DNA of 64,000 nucleotides from Methylomonas sp. AM2-LC (GCF_039904985.1 NZ_CP157005.1:3305501-3369500), one strand, 5' to 3'; shown: positions 10,001 to 19,176, counted from the first letter of the stretch. Notes: generated from the sequence alone by a model not told the origin. Program-made: numbers and translations.

Positions 10001-10526
10001 AGCGGAGTATCAACAGCAGTTAACCCTAGCCGAAGCCGACCTGAATGAATTGACAGATACCACAGGTGGTTTGCAAAACAAAATTCGTCAGTTACTGATT
10101 AGTAAACTGTTATCGCAAGCTAATGCCACTCTGGAAAAAATCAGTGGCCGTTATTATTTGCGTAGTGCGGAAAGTGAGCATGGTTTGGCATTGGAAATTG
10201 AAGATACCAAACAAAAAAATGTACGGCGTTTACCCAAAACATTATCCGGTGGCGAAAGTTTTGTCGTCAGTTTGGCCTTAGCGCTGGCTTTGGCCGATAT
10301 TGCCAACAATGGTAAATCCATAGAATCCCTGTTTCTGGACGAAGGCTTTGGCAATCTGGATTCCGAAGCTTTGTATCTGGCTATGAGTACATTAGAAAAC
10401 CTGAAGTTTCAGGGTAGAACAGTGGGCATCATCTCCCACGTTGATGGCGTTAAAAAGCGCATTAAAACCCAGATTGAATTAGTAAAAAAACCAAATGGTT
10501 ATAGTGAATTGAAGTTGGTGGCTTAG
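7095..10526 (+). CDS. sbcC: SbcC, ATPase subunit of the SbcCD nuclease
   Basis: SMC/Rad50-type ATPase of 1143 residues that, with the nuclease SbcD, cleaves hairpins and blocked DNA ends. Walker A is GPNGSGKSS (Lys43); two very long Gln-rich coiled coils flank the zinc hook CFLC (Cys570 and Cys573); the C-terminal lobe has the signature LSGGESF and Walker B LFLDEGFGNLDS. Length is normal. Usually sbcD lies directly upstream; here the gene before it is a small membrane protein and no sbcD is in the window, so the partner must be elsewhere. The ribosome-binding site is poor. Confidence 0.95.
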   Translation: MRILNISFKNINSLEGEGQVSFDQGPIADSGIFAITGPNGSGKSSILDVITLGLYGETFRFDKPAEHIITKLATESLAQIEFAFNGEKYRSSWHVTRNDIHQPQMTLLQLGAEEKLLAETPSQVRQYLIELTGMDFHKFSKSIVLPQGDFAAFLNALDSERMDILEKISGTDFYADYAQQIKDKHQSLLDKISLVKQDCEILPLIDDLTLEAAEQDLQDFVELSTELKAEKTEVEQQLRKFQQIQVLQKDYQQLLKTQQDLQSKVAQHEQDLQRIDNAPDSQIFTDELNLLDTLRSELTQNQQRLSSYNAELTLLQQQLNQEATGQPQTDLSNIDWVAQKQLIDGFKLKISEIKLQLPREKELSTAITQQIQDKQLNLTEVNNWLQTHQTDTQLLTDFPEIVGLRNIRSTLAELGVQQKSQNKWSKNQTTAATKNKTALTNAQLRIEELKTQIEANEAKLKEISNGKSVAELNELHAEQQLRVNEFKELLAIATVTARFSAKKSFFSWFKRQSNQSLPDVEALQKQVESFKQEFIQEDNIARALDQAIANENLLKRLNSPRDKLVEGKPCFLCGSTHHPYSIKPPVLTDSKKALTDQRSKLQVLKARIEIAEDQLSSALKKQSNSTAKQKFLAEKQTAWLVLANKLSRHRDGFSIEHLVEHKQFLADEQQELDNINNVLKLYVQLERDTANAQAEITAKQALIANLRVTAEQLDANLSERSPEAQEVFAQYTTALNEEAALSKRVELQLKQLGEKMPGKNKENELFDRLNSRRQDYQINALRQTGLQEEIGDLQEKLHQCQTVIQDLQQQLSDNLESLRTNEWLSLNLAVLDKQKLVNSTEQQVKEQRIVFESLQRSFSEKITAQGFKDINELLQTMDLVEKQPEIQARYFDYKKQLDPLQLQVLQLEFKLQAEQQNFDDSLSEQDLREMFSLLSEKAEIAEQEVSSLQNKLEKQQKYRQRYQALENQLAEYQQQLTLAEADLNELTDTTGGLQNKIRQLLISKLLSQANATLEKISGRYYLRSAESEHGLALEIEDTKQKNVRRLPKTLSGGESFVVSLALALALADIANNGKSIESLFLDEGFGNLDSEALYLAMSTLENLKFQGRTVGIISHVDGVKKRIKTQIELVKKPNGYSELKLVA

Positions 10527-10577
10527 TGTGAAGATGGGTTGAAAATTTCGTAACTGAATAGTATTAAGTGCCTGTAA

Positions 10578-11189
10578 TTAACTATGATAATCAGGCAAAT
10601 TTTTATAAACCAGTTCGACGCTTTTATTTTCAGTTAAAGCTTTCACAACTTGTGGCAATGGCGTTGCCCAAATGCCAGGAATGTCTTTTTCGGCACTATC
10701 AACAATGGGAAAGGCTAATTTCTCTTGGGGTGGGCAAAATTCAGCCGTCACTCCGGCTTTATTACCTCTAGCGTCAACTCGATACCAACCATATTGTTGC
10801 AGATATACCGCATTTAGGCCATGCAGACAATAGGGTGGCCCATCACTCTCGATTGTTAAGCGTTGATAACAAAGACCCGCTGGAATATGATTGGCTCTTA
10901 ATAACGCCGCTAACAAATGGCTCTTAGCATAACAATAGCCTGTGCCATACTGTAATACGTCAGAAGCCTTACATGTCACCGGGTTCAACTTGTAATCCCA
11001 GCTGTGTTTGATGGAATCGCGTACGAATTCAAAGCATTGTTTTACAATATCTTCATCGTTAACAGACTCTGCCAACTCTTTTGCTTTATTCACCACCAAT
11101 GGGTGTTTCCAGTCGATATATTCACTACTTTCAAGGTAATCGTCCATTATCGTTTCTGGTTGTATACGCAACATCATCAGATCAGGCAT
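10578..11189 (-). CDS. Transglutaminase-like cysteine peptidase domain protein
   Basis: A 203-residue protein built around one transglutaminase-like (papain-fold) domain. The catalytic triad can be read as Cys in GTGYCYAKSHLLAALLR, His in YCLHGLNAVYL and Asp in YRVDARGNK, in the order and spacing of the family. No signal peptide, so cytoplasmic. Members act as peptidases or amide hydrolases; substrate unknown. The ATG at 11189 has no clear ribosome-binding site; Met5 or Met6 could be used instead. It converges on sbcC. Confidence 0.85.
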   Translation of the reverse strand: MPDLMMLRIQPETIMDDYLESSEYIDWKHPLVVNKAKELAESVNDEDIVKQCFEFVRDSIKHSWDYKLNPVTCKASDVLQYGTGYCYAKSHLLAALLRANHIPAGLCYQRLTIESDGPPYCLHGLNAVYLQQYGWYRVDARGNKAGVTAEFCPPQEKLAFPIVDSAEKDIPGIWATPLPQVVKALTENKSVELVYKNLPDYHS

Positions 11190-11319
11190 TGATAGCTAAA
11201 CATTGTCTTATTCTGCGTCCACTTAATTTAATTGTTTCATAAAGCGTCCTTTTCCAGAAAGCTCAGTAGAAAAATCTGAATGGTTAACCACCCCTATGTT
11301 TACCTATGCTTAAGGGTAA

Positions 11320-12282
11320 TCAGGATATTTTTTGCAACTTAGCCTGACGTTTTTGAATGAGTGCCTTCGCTGCATCAGCACCCATATGTGCTTCTCCGCG
11401 AAGTTTGGCCAGTTCCATTTGTTTTTCGCGCTCTATGAATCGTGCTTTTCGCTCAGGCGCAACATTGTCATAACAATTTGGACAGCTAACCCCGTGCTGA
11501 TATTTATCACTGGCTTTATCGTTTTCAGTAATCGGCAGGCGGCAAGCGTTACACTGATCATGTGTGCCTTTTTCAAGCTGTAAATTAACGGTTACCCGCT
11601 CATCAAATACAAAGCACTCACCTTCCCAAAGTGTTTCTTGTTCGGGTACTTCCTCCAGATATTTTAATATGCCGCCTTTAAGATGATAAACCTCTTCAAA
11701 ACCTTGTTCTTTTAAGTAGGCTGTCGATTTTTCACAGCGTATGCCGCCAGTACAAAACATGGCGATTTTCTTATGTTTATTGTTATCAAGATGGTCTTTT
11801 GCGTATTGAGGAAATTCCCGAAAACTCTGTAGATGCGGATTTATGGCGTGTTTAAAGCTACCTACCTTAATTTCATAGTCGTTACGGGTGTCTACCACTA
11901 TCACTTCAGGGTCTTGGATGAGTTGGTTCCAATCCTTAGGATCAACATAAGTACCCACTACCCGTTTAGGATCAATATTTTCCACCCCCATGGTGACTAT
12001 CTCTTTTTTGAGTTTTACTTTGGGGCGGTTGAAAGGTGTCTTGTCGGTCAAAGATTCCTTACAATCCAAATCTTGCAGGCGGGGATCGTTTCGCAGCCAG
12101 TCCAGTACTGCATCAATTCCCTGACGTGAGCCTGCTATTGTGCCGTTGATGCCCTCTTCGGCCAATAACAAGGTGCCGCGTACCTGATGGGTTTCCATAA
12201 GGTCAAAGAGTGGTTGACGCAATGCATAGAAATTTTCCAAGCTAACAAATTTATACAAAGCGCATACAACAATCGGTGACAT
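11320..12282 (-). CDS. trhO: tRNA uridine(34) hydroxylase TrhO (YceA)
   Basis: Rhodanese-family enzyme that uses oxygen to hydroxylate U34 of certain tRNAs, the first step to 5-methoxyuridine or cmo5U. Residues 1-100 form the N-terminal domain ([14 protein letters not shown]), about 125-220 the rhodanese domain with the catalytic loop [11 protein letters not shown], and the C-terminal part carries a Cys cluster (CNACRLP and VSCPNCYD). The ATG at 12282 has an AAGGAA ribosome-binding site. Length of 320 residues is normal. Confidence 0.95.
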   Translation of the reverse strand: MSPIVVCALYKFVSLENFYALRQPLFDLMETHQVRGTLLLAEEGINGTIAGSRQGIDAVLDWLRNDPRLQDLDCKESLTDKTPFNRPKVKLKKEIVTMGVENIDPKRVVGTYVDPKDWNQLIQDPEVIVVDTRNDYEIKVGSFKHAINPHLQSFREFPQYAKDHLDNNKHKKIAMFCTGGIRCEKSTAYLKEQGFEEVYHLKGGILKYLEEVPEQETLWEGECFVFDERVTVNLQLEKGTHDQCNACRLPITENDKASDKYQHGVSCPNCYDNVAPERKARFIEREKQMELAKLRGEAHMGADAAKALIQKRQAKLQKIS

Positions 12283-12588
12283 TTATATTCCTTGGATTTA
12301 GACTAGAACGAAGGTTATTTGAAAAAAGAATGGAAATTGCTATTTTAACTTCAATTCGTATAACTATTTAATAGACGGATGCGTTTTTTGTAAGATATGC
12401 CGACGCTTGGCGACGCATCATCCGCGACAGGCTTAATTTTAGGTTGCGCAGAGCAACGCAAAGCCCAACATTACAAAGCAGATGAGTTTTAGTTATTATA
12501 AGCCTTAAAAAATAAATTATTATCTTCAGGTTTATAGCTGCGATCGTTTGGCATCCTGTCGTCAGCCCAACCTTACTTGTTACTGACT
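12283..12588. other. Intergenic region, no gene seen
   Basis: About 300 bp without a credible reading frame. It contains a small hairpin GTTGC-gcaga-GCAAC near 12443-12457 and scattered pieces resembling the GGGTTG-type repeats found elsewhere in the window. No promoter could be fixed. Confidence 0.4.
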
Positions 12589-14376
12589 TTAAAATACCAT
12601 CCGTTCAGGTGCCACACGCAATACTTCTTCAATGGTACTTAGTCCGGCGGCAACTTTTTCGGCACCACTTAAGCGCAAGGGGCGCATACCTTCGCGCACA
12701 GCTTGTTTTGCTAATAAACTGGAATCGGTACTTTCGAGTATCAATTTTTGCAGAGTGGCACTGTTTTCAAAAATTTCGTAGATACCAATACGACCAGAAT
12801 AACCGGTGTTGCGGCATTCCTTACAGCCTACTGCTTTATAAATTTGTTTGGGTGATGCTACTTTAAATGGCTCTACCAACACCAGCCATTGCTCCAATTC
12901 TACCGGAACGGCCACCTTACAATGGTGACATAACACCCTGATCAAACGTTGCGCCATAATACCAATCACGGTTTGCTGGATCAAATAATAAGGCACACCC
13001 AGATTAAGTAAGCGGGTTATAGACGAGGGTGCGTTATTGGTATGCAAAGTAGATATCACCAAGTGACCTGTCAGAGAGGCCTGAACAGCCATTTCTGCGG
13101 CTTCTAGATCGCGAATCTCGCCCACCATAATAATATCTGGATCTTGCCTTAGCAGTGTGCGGATACCCGACGCAAAATCCAACCCTATATTGGTTTGCAC
13201 CTGCATTTGGTTAAATGTAGGCTCTATCTGCTCTATAGGGTCTTCAATGGTGCATAGATTGATTTCAGGTGTTGCCAGACGTTTAAGCGTAGAGTACAGC
13301 GTGGTAGTCTTTCCAGACCCCGTTGGACCAGTCACCAGAATAATTCCGTGACTACGCTCGGTCATACGTTCCCAAATTGCAAGCTCCTGCTTATTAAAAC
13401 CCAATTGCTCATAGTTTCGTAATAACACTTCAGGATCAAATATCCGCATTACCAGTTTTTCACCAAAGGCAGTGGGCATGGTGGATAAACGCAATTCAAT
13501 TTCCTTACCTTGTGCATTTTGGGTTTTAATGCGCCCATCTTGTGGTAAGCGTTTCTCAGCGATATTCATCCTGCCTAGAATTTTTAGCCGACTCAATACC
13601 GCATTCATAATAGGCATGGGGAATTGATAAACTTGATGTAATACACCATCAATACGAAAGCGTACATTGCCTTGCAGTCGGCGTGGCTCGATATGAATAT
13701 CGCTGGCACGTTGATCAAAAGCGTATTGAAACAACCAGCTAACCAAATTAACCACATGCTGGTTATTAGCATCCAGATCGGTAGCATTACTAAGCTCTAC
13801 CAACTGTTCAAAGTTTTGACCAATACCGCGATAGGTTTCGTTTGAGGTTTGTATTCCCGCGCCTTTTAAAGACTTGGAAAAATTATAAAACTCCTCTATA
13901 TAACGTTTGATTTCATCTGGATTGGCAAAGACGCAACGTATCGTTCCATGATGCATTTTTGCCAAATCCTGTTGCCAGGTTCTTACAAATGGTTCGGCTG
14001 TGGCAATAACCACTTCATCTTCACTAATGGCGATGGGCAAGATATTAAAATTACTGGTGTATGCCTTACTGAACAATTTGGTGACACTGGCGACATCAAT
14101 TTTGAGTGGATCAAAATAATAATAGCTAAGACCCACTTTTTTAGCCAGCCATTGCGTTAAATCTTCCTGCGTTAAAAGCTTACCGTATAGCAGCTGGTTA
14201 GATATTTCGCATTCTGCCAGTACTTTTAAGGGATGTTTTTGTCGATTAACGGCTGCTTGTCCATATTGTTTGCATTTTTCTAAATCTGCGACCGACAACA
14301 TGGCATCTGCTTGCAGCCAATCGATAATCTGATTGATATCTAGCTTTTTGTCTGCTGATTTATGATCTTCCCGCAT
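12589..14376 (-). CDS. GspE/PilB-type secretion or pilus ATPase
   Basis: Cytoplasmic hexameric ATPase that powers type II secretion or type IV pilus assembly. An N-terminal GspE-N/MshEN-like domain (about residues 50-160) precedes the ATPase core with Walker A GPTGSGKTT, Asp box EDPIEQ, Walker B IIMVGEIRD and His box STLHTNNAP. Four cysteines in CHHC and CKEC form the zinc-binding knob of this family. Length of 595 residues is typical. No pseudopilin, gspF/pilC or other secretion gene is next to it, so it is a solitary copy and I cannot decide between gspE, pilB and mshE. Confidence 0.88.
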   Translation of the reverse strand: MREDHKSADKKLDINQIIDWLQADAMLSVADLEKCKQYGQAAVNRQKHPLKVLAECEISNQLLYGKLLTQEDLTQWLAKKVGLSYYYFDPLKIDVASVTKLFSKAYTSNFNILPIAISEDEVVIATAEPFVRTWQQDLAKMHHGTIRCVFANPDEIKRYIEEFYNFSKSLKGAGIQTSNETYRGIGQNFEQLVELSNATDLDANNQHVVNLVSWLFQYAFDQRASDIHIEPRRLQGNVRFRIDGVLHQVYQFPMPIMNAVLSRLKILGRMNIAEKRLPQDGRIKTQNAQGKEIELRLSTMPTAFGEKLVMRIFDPEVLLRNYEQLGFNKQELAIWERMTERSHGIILVTGPTGSGKTTTLYSTLKRLATPEINLCTIEDPIEQIEPTFNQMQVQTNIGLDFASGIRTLLRQDPDIIMVGEIRDLEAAEMAVQASLTGHLVISTLHTNNAPSSITRLLNLGVPYYLIQQTVIGIMAQRLIRVLCHHCKVAVPVELEQWLVLVEPFKVASPKQIYKAVGCKECRNTGYSGRIGIYEIFENSATLQKLILESTDSSLLAKQAVREGMRPLRLSGAEKVAAGLSTIEEVLRVAPERMVF

Positions 14377-14581
14377 AGGTATTTATAGAATAGGTGTTAT
14401 AAGCAATACAAAAAACAGAGAAAAACGATACGTTAGTCAGTGGATAGTATTTATAAACTAATATATTACAAAATATTTATCATTCGCATAGGTTAGATTA
14501 CAACTGCATTTAACCCAAGCTACGCCGTTGAATTTAAATAATCCGTTCCTAAAGCAAGTACCGTTCAGTCTAGACGTATTT

Positions 14582-14818
14582 TTAAGGCTCTTTAGGCAGT
14601 GAATGGTGCGTTTCCAGATAGAGTTCTTCCAGTTTTTGCCGTGCCCAGGGAGTTTTACGCAAAAACTTCAAACTGGAAGCCAGACTAGGGTCTTTACTAA
14701 AACAATTAACCGGTATGCGTTGGCTTAGCGTTTCCCAGCCAAGCTCAGCTTGTAAGCAGATCAGTATCGATTCCAGCGTCAAACCATGTAAAGGGTCATT
14801 TGAGCGCGTACTTTTCAA
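14582..14818 (-). CDS. VF530 family DNA-binding-like protein
   Basis: A 78-residue protein of the VF530 family, recognised by DPLHGLTLESIL, RIPVNCFSKDPSLASSLKFLRKTPWAR and the C-terminal LEELYL. A DNA-binding role is only proposed for the family. The best start is TTG at 14818 with no ribosome-binding site. It is in the same reading frame as the RRM protein upstream and is separated from that gene's TGA stop by only 21 bp, which suggests translational coupling or occasional read-through. Confidence 0.8.
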   Translation of the reverse strand: MKSTRSNDPLHGLTLESILICLQAELGWETLSQRIPVNCFSKDPSLASSLKFLRKTPWARQKLEELYLETHHSLPKEP

Positions 14819-14839
14819 TTTATGACAGCCGATTGAGTA

Positions 14840-15088
14840 TCATGGTTGTTTAATTTCAGCTTTTTTAACCCTAATTTTACTACCTGCCAACTCCAAACCA
14901 TTAAGCACTTGCATGGCAGCTTTAGCTTCACCGGGACTGGGCATTTCCACATAAGCAAAGCCCTTGGACAAGCCAGTGTCTTTATCCATGACCAACTGAC
15001 AGGATTGCAGTTTACCGTGCTCTTCAAAGATGCTACGCAATTCTGATTCTGTGGTGGTGCGGGCAAGATTACGTATCAATAATTTCAT
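14840..15088 (-). CDS. RRM-domain RNA-binding protein
   Basis: An 82-residue single RNA-recognition-motif protein. RNP2 is read as LLIRNLA and RNP1 as KGFAYVEM, and the end (KIRVKKAEIKQP) is basic. The ATG at 15088 follows AGGAAGCT, a good ribosome-binding site. Bacterial proteins of this type are small, single-domain and often linked to stress or cold response; no direct evidence here. The next gene continues in the same frame behind the TGA. Confidence 0.92.
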   Translation of the reverse strand: MKLLIRNLARTTTESELRSIFEEHGKLQSCQLVMDKDTGLSKGFAYVEMPSPGEAKAAMQVLNGLELAGSKIRVKKAEIKQP

Positions 15089-15199
15089 AGCTTCCTAGGT
15101 ATTAAATAAACAATGAAATTATAGCGCATTTAGCTGTTAGTAATAATTTATCAATGTGTAGTGTAGTTTTACCACACTACACGCTAATCACTTCGAAGT

Positions 15200-15475
15200 T
15201 TAATCGTAGCTATAATGTTTGCGCAAAGGTTTTACCACTTCCCAATGGCTATCTAAACCGGCTTCGAATATGACTAGATCACCCGGTAAAATACGCACGG
15301 GTTCACCACCAGCTGGGGTAACAATAATTTCGCCTTCCAGAATATAAGCAGTTTCTGTTTCATCAAAATCAATTGGAAAAGTAGAAATTTCTTTTTCCCA
15401 AATCGACCAGTTGGCTACGCCTAAAGCGTCTAAACGTTCCTGACTGGGATTGTGTTCAACAATAATTTTGCTCAT
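15200..15475 (-). CDS. Cupin domain protein (cupin_3 / DUF861 type)
   Basis: A 91-residue single-cupin protein. The beta-barrel motifs are seen in AYILEGEIIVTPAGGEPVRILPGDLVIFEAGLDSHWEV; the usual metal-binding histidines are few, so a metal-dependent reaction is doubtful. AAGGAA precedes the ATG at 15475. Related to EutQ-like cupins; function unknown. Confidence 0.85.
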   Translation of the reverse strand: MSKIIVEHNPSQERLDALGVANWSIWEKEISTFPIDFDETETAYILEGEIIVTPAGGEPVRILPGDLVIFEAGLDSHWEVVKPLRKHYSYD

Positions 15476-15557
15476 CGTATTTCCTTAGAATAAAGTGTCT
15501 GTAGAATGCAAATTCTACCATTCTTAGAATCCAGACAACTAACTTCTGCACAGTTTA

Positions 15558-16085
15558 TCAGTGCCAGCCTCCGTATTGGGTAGTCGGATCGCCGCGAAAT
15601 CCGGTGCTGGTTTTGTTCGCATCTGGCACATGTACACGCTCTTCAGCAGCACGCGTCAGATTACTTAGTGTATAACCGCCCAATAGTTTCGCCTGTTTGG
15701 CAATGGCAGTAGTCATGGGATTAATATCGTATTTTGTAGTGGTGGGTTGAATAGCAACACTCAACATTTTTTCGTTATCGTCATTTGCTTTCTCAGGCAC
15801 ATAATGCAATAACACGGGCCAGAGGCTACCAGCCGGTACCTGTAACTGGTAACGCGCGCTATTTTCCAAAATCGTTTCAGCCAGAACGTCCCCATTGAGC
15901 GATTTTGCGGTTATTTTGCCCGTTTTAAGCAGTCCACTATTATTGCTTACGGCGCCTTGCAAAATGACCGATTTTTCATATTTAACAGCCGTTTCTTTAT
16001 GAGTAGATGGGGGTGCATGTTCTTTACCGCAAGCGCTTAACAAGCTAAAAACCAAGATGGGTATCAGTTTATGGCTGTATTTCAT
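15558..16085 (-). CDS. Putative lipoprotein
   Basis: A 175-residue exported protein. The N-terminus MKYSHKLIPILVFSLLSACGK is a lipoprotein signal with lipobox LSAC. Start set at the ATG at 16085, which has GGAG in front; a longer frame to 16106 would bury the signal. The mature part contains a carboxypeptidase-regulatory-like beta stretch (LQGAVSNNSGLLKTGKITAKSLNG) and ends with GDPTTQYGGWH. It lies 26 bp behind ubiH, but belongs to no family I recognise. Confidence 0.7.
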   Translation of the reverse strand: MKYSHKLIPILVFSLLSACGKEHAPPSTHKETAVKYEKSVILQGAVSNNSGLLKTGKITAKSLNGDVLAETILENSARYQLQVPAGSLWPVLLHYVPEKANDDNEKMLSVAIQPTTTKYDINPMTTAIAKQAKLLGGYTLSNLTRAAEERVHVPDANKTSTGFRGDPTTQYGGWH

Positions 16086-16110
16086 AACAAACTCCAATCG
16101 CAACAATCTC

Positions 16111-17319
16111 TCAATCCACGTGCAGTTTTGACAACCCTGCTGCCATCCCCATCGCGTGTTTAACTAATATTTTTTTAACTGCAGGCAAATGATCCAACAA
16201 TGTTAACCCTGTATTACGCAAAGCGGCTACTGGCAGCCAATCATTGGAAAATAAATTAACCAGGTTATCAGTAAAGCCAATAGTTTTATTGTGATCAGCC
16301 TGCCTTTGTTTTGCATAAAGGTTAAGTAATTCGGTTGCCCCCAAATCCCCCTGTTTTTGCTGATGACTGTTTAACAATTCCGCCAGATAGGCTACATCGC
16401 GTATGCCTAAATTAAAACCCTGCCCTGCTACCGGATGCAATTGATGGGCAGCATTACCAATAATCACTACCCGTCCGGCCACCATCTGTTCTGCACGAAT
16501 TAGGCTTAATGGAAAAGCGCGGCGCGGTTCGGTTAACGTAAGTGTCCCCAAGCGATATCCAAAACAATCTTGCAGTTCAGCCAAAAAGTCGGCTTCACTA
16601 CCGTGTAACAAGCCCTCGGCTTGTTCGTGACTACGTGTCCAAACTACCGATAAATGTTTACCGTGCAATGGCAGCAAAGCCAATGGACCAAAAGACGTAA
16701 AACGCTCATAAGCGGTATTTTGATGCGGACGCGTTGCTTTTACGGTAGTCACCAACGCGGTTTGACCATAATCACTAATGCTCTGTGGTATTTCCAGTAA
16801 CTTGCGTACCGTTGATTGTCCGCCGTCTGCTCCGACCAGCAACTGGGCAGAGATATTCAGCGACTCTCCGTGCTGTTTTAGACTGACATTGACTTCATCA
16901 AAACCGGACATAACACCTGCTACGCGGGTTTCATAAAATACATCAATTCCGGTTTGTGCTACCAAATCGGCAACATGCGTTTCAATGTCGCGTGCCACTA
17001 TCACATAGCCCAGAGCCGCGACACCTTGTTGCTGGGCCGATAAGCGGGTTTTGCCAAAATGCCCACGATCAGATACATGAATATGTTTAATCGCAGTGGC
17101 TTTTTCAGCAATGGCTGACCATGCACCTAGCGTTTCTAGTAACTTTACAGTCCCTGCGGCTAGCGCCAATGCACGATCACCACCTGCCGCAGTTGCAAGC
17201 TGCTGGCGACTACTTGATTCTACCAGTGCTATGCGCATACCTGTGTCTTTTAAAGCCAACGCCAAACAGTTACCCGCTAGCCCGGCACCAACAATAATCA
17301 AGTCATACTGGTTTTGCAT
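16111..17319 (-). CDS. ubiH: UbiH, 2-octaprenyl-6-methoxyphenol hydroxylase
   Basis: FAD monooxygenase of ubiquinone biosynthesis that hydroxylates the aromatic ring. The Rossmann FAD site is VGAGLAGNCLALAL at the N-terminus, the DG motif is VGADGGQSTVRKLL, and the second FAD motif GNAAHQLHPVAGQGFNLGIRD is intact. Its start directly abuts the stop of pepP, as in the pepP-ubiH-ubiI cluster of other gammaproteobacteria. The related hydroxylases UbiI and UbiF share all motifs, so the choice of ubiH rests on context. No ubiI follows; the next gene is a lipoprotein. Confidence 0.85.
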   Translation of the reverse strand: MQNQYDLIIVGAGLAGNCLALALKDTGMRIALVESSSRQQLATAAGGDRALALAAGTVKLLETLGAWSAIAEKATAIKHIHVSDRGHFGKTRLSAQQQGVAALGYVIVARDIETHVADLVAQTGIDVFYETRVAGVMSGFDEVNVSLKQHGESLNISAQLLVGADGGQSTVRKLLEIPQSISDYGQTALVTTVKATRPHQNTAYERFTSFGPLALLPLHGKHLSVVWTRSHEQAEGLLHGSEADFLAELQDCFGYRLGTLTLTEPRRAFPLSLIRAEQMVAGRVVIIGNAAHQLHPVAGQGFNLGIRDVAYLAELLNSHQQKQGDLGATELLNLYAKQRQADHNKTIGFTDNLVNLFSNDWLPVAALRNTGLTLLDHLPAVKKILVKHAMGMAAGLSKLHVD

Positions 17320-18630
17320 TTAAGCACCTCGCATCAAGGCTTCAATATCCGCTATGGTTTTGGGTACAGCCGCTGTCAGCACTTCATGCCCATTAGCAGT
17401 CACTAAAACATCGTCTTCAATACGTATACCAATGCCCCGCCACATTTTATCGACACTTTCACAATTTGCCGGTATATACAAACCTGGCTCAACCGTCAGC
17501 ACCATGCCGGGTTCCAACAAACGCCATTCGTCCTTAATTTTATACTCACCGACATCGTGTACATCCATACCTAGCCAATGACCAATACGATGCATATAAA
17601 ATTGTTTGTATTTTTCTTCTTTAATCAGTTTACTGACCTTACCTTTTAACAAACCTAACTTTACCAATCCAGCGGTTAGTACTTGCACTGACGCTTCATG
17701 GGCAATATGCCAAGCTATTCCTGGCTTTACCTGTTCCAACGCCGCGTATTGTGCATCTAACACTAGTTGATACAATTTTTTTTGCGGTTCGCTAAATACA
17801 CCGGATATTGGAAAAGTGCGGGTTATATCGGCAGCATAATGTTCACATTCCACCCCCGCATCAATTAATAACAAATCACCTTTGCCTAATTTGTCTTTGT
17901 TTTCGGTGTAATGGAGTACGCAGGCATTTTTACCCGCCGCAACAATCGAGGGATACGCTACTGCCCGCAAACCTTGCTGCATAAATTCGTGGGTCAGTTC
18001 GGCTTCGATCTGGTATTCGAATAAGCCTGGCTTACAAGACTGCATGGCACGACAATGTGCTTGAGCAGACACGGTAGCTGCGCGGCGCATCAGTTTTAAT
18101 TCTTCTGTGGATTTAAATAATCGCATTTCGTGCACAATATGTTCCAACGACACCAGCTCACCTGGCGCACTGACACCTGTCCGCGATTGTTTACGTATAT
18201 TATTGATCCACTCCATGAGTTTATGATCCAGCTCACTGTCTTTACCCATGGGGTAAAATACCTTGCCTTTATTTTCCAGCATTCCAGGTAAAATATCATC
18301 CAGATCGGTTATCGGAAACGAATCATCAGCAGCATAATGCTCGGTAGCCCCTTCCAATCCGGCATGCGCACCTTCCCACAAAGCTTTTTTCTCGTCGTAT
18401 TCTCGGCAAAACAGCACATATTCGCCCTTTTCACGACCAGGAATAAATACAGCCAACGATTCTGATTCGTTAAAACCTGTTAGATAATAAAAATCGCTAT
18501 CCTGTCGATACGGATAAAGCACATCACGATTACGGGTACGATGCGAAGCACTGGCAATAATGGCAATATTACCCTTACCGATCTGTTTCATCAGGGTGGC
18601 GCGACGTTTTTTAAATTCGTTTTGTTTCAT
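17320..18630 (-). CDS. pepP: Xaa-Pro aminopeptidase PepP
   Basis: Manganese-dependent aminopeptidase P that removes an N-terminal residue preceding proline. The N-terminal creatinase-like domain (residues 1-170) is followed by the pita-bread domain with metal ligands readable as LIDAGVECEHYAADITRTFP (two Asp), HRIGHWLGMDVHD (His), TVEPGLY (Glu) and GIRIEDDVLV (Glu). Length of 436 is normal. It sits between ygfB (6 bp upstream) and ubiH, forming one unit. Confidence 0.95.
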   Translation of the reverse strand: MKQNEFKKRRATLMKQIGKGNIAIIASASHRTRNRDVLYPYRQDSDFYYLTGFNESESLAVFIPGREKGEYVLFCREYDEKKALWEGAHAGLEGATEHYAADDSFPITDLDDILPGMLENKGKVFYPMGKDSELDHKLMEWINNIRKQSRTGVSAPGELVSLEHIVHEMRLFKSTEELKLMRRAATVSAQAHCRAMQSCKPGLFEYQIEAELTHEFMQQGLRAVAYPSIVAAGKNACVLHYTENKDKLGKGDLLLIDAGVECEHYAADITRTFPISGVFSEPQKKLYQLVLDAQYAALEQVKPGIAWHIAHEASVQVLTAGLVKLGLLKGKVSKLIKEEKYKQFYMHRIGHWLGMDVHDVGEYKIKDEWRLLEPGMVLTVEPGLYIPANCESVDKMWRGIGIRIEDDVLVTANGHEVLTAAVPKTIADIEALMRGA

Positions 18631-18636
18631 GGTTAA

Positions 18637-19176
18637 CTAGTGGCTTTCGTTCGTAGCGGTTTCTAAAAAATAATCTCTGATAGTAAATACGGCTGCACGA
18701 CAATATTCGCAGACTTCCATCAGTGCATTAGCATCCTCCTCGTCTTCAACTGCGCTGTCAATTTTTGTCAATTCGATAATATCGCGCATGACTTCACCCA
18801 CCTCGCCAGGCCAATCAACAGTCGATTGTGTATAGCCAATTCCGAACAAAAACCCCTGACACCATAATCTCAAAGCTTCCACCTGTTCAAACAAAGGTTC
18901 ATCGTCGTCAGGTAATAACAATTCAAACTCAAAAGCTTCTAAATCTGCAATTAAAGCTTGTCGAGTTGCTTCGAACAACTCTACCAAAGCCGTTTCTGAA
19001 TCCGCACTGAATACATCGTTTGGTAATATTTCCTGTAACCAGTTACCCACATCCGCTCGTGCTTCCACACTTAACATGCCAACGGCGATACCATGTGCTT
19101 CAGCGGCCTCAATATCGGCATCCTGCTGTAATAAAATTTCACTAATTTCTTGATATATCATGACTTCGTTTATCAC
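18637..19176 (-). CDS. ygfB: UPF0149 family protein YgfB
   Basis: Acidic all-helical protein of the UPF0149 (YgfB/YecA) family. Signature segments are EAHGIAVGMLSVEA, LLLPDDDEPLFEQVEALRLWCQGFLFGIG and EYCRAAVFTIRDYF. First gene of the ygfB-pepP-ubiH unit, transcribed away from the zapB-like and zapA genes, as in many gammaproteobacteria. The start may be GTG at 19176 or the in-frame ATG at 19161; neither has a strong ribosome-binding site. In Pseudomonas a homologue affects gene regulation, but no such link is visible here. Confidence 0.9.
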   Translation of the reverse strand: MINEVMIYQEISEILLQQDADIEAAEAHGIAVGMLSVEARADVGNWLQEILPNDVFSADSETALVELFEATRQALIADLEAFEFELLLPDDDEPLFEQVEALRLWCQGFLFGIGYTQSTVDWPGEVGEVMRDIIELTKIDSAVEDEEDANALMEVCEYCRAAVFTIRDYFLETATNESH

